The translations under genes were made by a program, and so were the position numbers. 64,000 nucleotides of DNA from Plantago ovata (lineage: Eukaryota > Streptophyta > Magnoliopsida > Lamiales > Plantaginaceae), in NCBI GenBank assembly GCA_028274465.1, contig CM051456.1, positions 6,015,545 to 6,079,544 on the forward strand, read 5' to 3'. The notes under the pieces are model-generated. The model was not told the DNA's origin. It made no database searches and saw nothing but the letters and a program-made list of their open reading frames with translations. Positions 62,900-64,000 of the stretch are shown one piece after another. Numbering within the stretch: position 1 is the first letter of the stretch; each line of letters starts with the position of its first letter.

Positions 62900-63567
62900 T
62901 TGTGAAAGAATTTTCATGTATCACTAATCATTTATGTTGTGGTATTCGGAGGTGCGAGTTCGATTGGGATAACGGTGTTGAATATTGGACATATGTGGAT
63001 ATAGGATGGTGGTTGTCGGGTGACTGTGGCCCCCCGGTTGTATGTGTTGGCGGTGGTGTAGCTGAGGTAATTGAGGGTTTGGTTGAGGAGTTGAATCCCT
63101 TGTTGTTATTGTTGGGTACCATTACAGATGTTACTTTGGATGTGGAGTATAATCCGTGGCTATCCATGTTTATGGTTGGGAAGTTGAAAAAGGAGTTGGT
63201 TTTGCACTTTTGCTACGGTTAATAGGTTAAGAAGTGAAAGTTACGAGAAGTATGAAATTTCAGTGGTGGTTATGGTGCTGTTGTGAAGAATTTGGTGGTG
63301 GTTTGGTAATTCAATGGTGGTTATGGTGCTGTTGTGAAGAATTTGGTGGTGGTGGTGATTTTGATCTTGTTCTCTCTTGCGTGACCATCGAGCTTCTTTC
63401 GGAGGGTGCTTTTTACGTTGTTCTATTGTTTTGGTTTAGGTTTTTTGCTGTGACGATCGGTGTTTAGGGTGGTAAAGTTGTTGGTTTAGCCCGTCTTTAC
63501 AATCGTTCTCGAACATTACTTATACTCTTCTTTTAATTAATAAAATTTTAGCCGTTTAAAAAAAAAA
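62900..63567 (+). mobile_element. Retroposon-like segment with A-tail (SINE/LINE candidate)
   Basis: Contains a Pol III box-B-like GCGAGTTCGATTGGG (about 62954). It ends TAATAAAATTTTAGCCGTTT plus ten A, the look of a plant retroposon 3' end. It is much less AT-rich than its surroundings. Open frames inside (for example 62902-63222) show no known domain. The 5' end and target duplication were not identified. Confidence 0.35.
63259..63352 (+). repeat. 51-bp tandem duplication
   Basis: A 43-base phrase beginning TTCAGTGGTGGTTATGGTGC and its twin TTCAATGGTGGTTATGGTGC (63259-63301 and 63310-63352) differ at one base. Confidence 0.92.
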
Positions 63568-64000
63568 TTATGTCAAACATTTTTTGATTGGTGAGGTTGG
63601 AGGTATTATACAACAATTCTGGCCTCCGTCAAATAAATTTTATTCGTTCGTAAATCATATTCAATATTTGAATAACAAAGAGAAAAAAGAAAAATAAAAA
63701 CTTAATTTAATGCTCAAGCTATGTAAGTACATTCTTGTTTTTATCTAGTAGTATCATTTACTCACGTTAAATGAGATACATGGAAACTGGAATAGTGATC
63801 TAGTATGATCCAAATATTGGGTTTCACACATGATGGCCTAATAAAACAAAATTTGTTGATGATATTAAAAAAACATACAAAAGGTGCCCCTCACCCTCTT
63901 AATTAGAATTACCCAATTAGGAAACACAATTCCTACCTTCCTTCCTCTTTTGGCCCCTCCTCACCTTTTGTGTGCTCTCTGCTAGCAGACCCTTAATAGT
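63568..64000. other. Terminal AT-rich sequence
   Basis: No gene evident. The last ~100 bases turn pyrimidine-rich on the plus strand (CTTCCTTCCTCTTTTGGCCC), which could be the start of a promoter for a gene beyond the window. Confidence 0.35.

Noticed and set aside
62902-63222. 106-codon plus-strand frame
   Set aside because: It lies within the retroposon-like GT-rich segment; Gly/Val/Trp-rich translation of a skewed composition, with no known domain.

Overview
This window is nuclear DNA from a flowering plant, almost certainly a eudicot. It has intron-rich genes with GT-AG (and two GC-AG) introns, AT-rich intergenic DNA full of small DNA transposons, a nuclear tRNA-Asp, and plant-specific families (AS1/PHAN MYB, UGT86-type glycosyltransferase, plastid GGPP synthase, plant OST48, LRR-XII receptor kinases, RGA-type NLRs). 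The species cannot be fixed from the sequence alone.

Layout. 1-4.4 kb (+): 3' part of a KDM3/JMJ25-type JmjC histone-demethylase gene carrying several signs of decay. 8.2-9.3 kb (+): intact single-exon AS1/PHANTASTICA MYB gene. 9.8-12 kb: a hAT MITE with perfect ends next to a Stowaway-like MITE, an LTR-like repeat remnant and tRNA-Asp(GTC). 12.7-20.5 kb: an immune-receptor graveyard, with an antisense NLR LRR remnant and at least three broken copies or fragments of an LRR-XII receptor kinase. 20.9-22.0 kb (-): intronless plastid GGPP synthase. 23.0-27.8 kb (-): 13-exon OST48, the 48-kDa oligosaccharyltransferase subunit. 31.2-37.6 kb (+): a tandem duplication holding a UGT86-like gene, first copy dead and second intact. 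37.5-43.5 kb (-): two tandem MFS transporter genes. 44.5-50.8 kb (-): 16-exon aminopeptidase P1. 50.8-64 kb: gene-poor and AT-rich, with two more Stowaway-like copies, a Mutator-like MITE and two relatives, a long (AT) microsatellite, a GC-rich hairpin island and a poly(A)-tailed retroposon-like segment.

How the genes relate. OST48 (ER N-glycosylation), APP1 (peptide turnover), GGPPS (plastid isoprenoids) and AS1 (leaf polarity) are independent housekeeping or developmental genes. The order GGPPS - MFS - APP1 matches a block I recall on Arabidopsis chromosome 4, so this part is probably ancestral microsynteny into which OST48 and UGT86 are interposed. The UGT copies and the MFS gene are tail-to-tail, and the UGT duplication carried along the last codons of the MFS gene.

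No clearly new molecular system was found. The most interesting points are the JmjC gene (lost Fe-ligand histidine and a one-base deletion that can be masked by a tandem splice donor), the intact 784-codon LRR ectodomain ORF beside a wrecked kinase, the dated UGT/MFS duplication, two GC-AG introns in one gene, and several transposon insertions with readable target duplications. Exon boundaries were read by eye. For OST48, both MFS genes, APP1 and the intact UGT they sum to complete frames of the expected family length.
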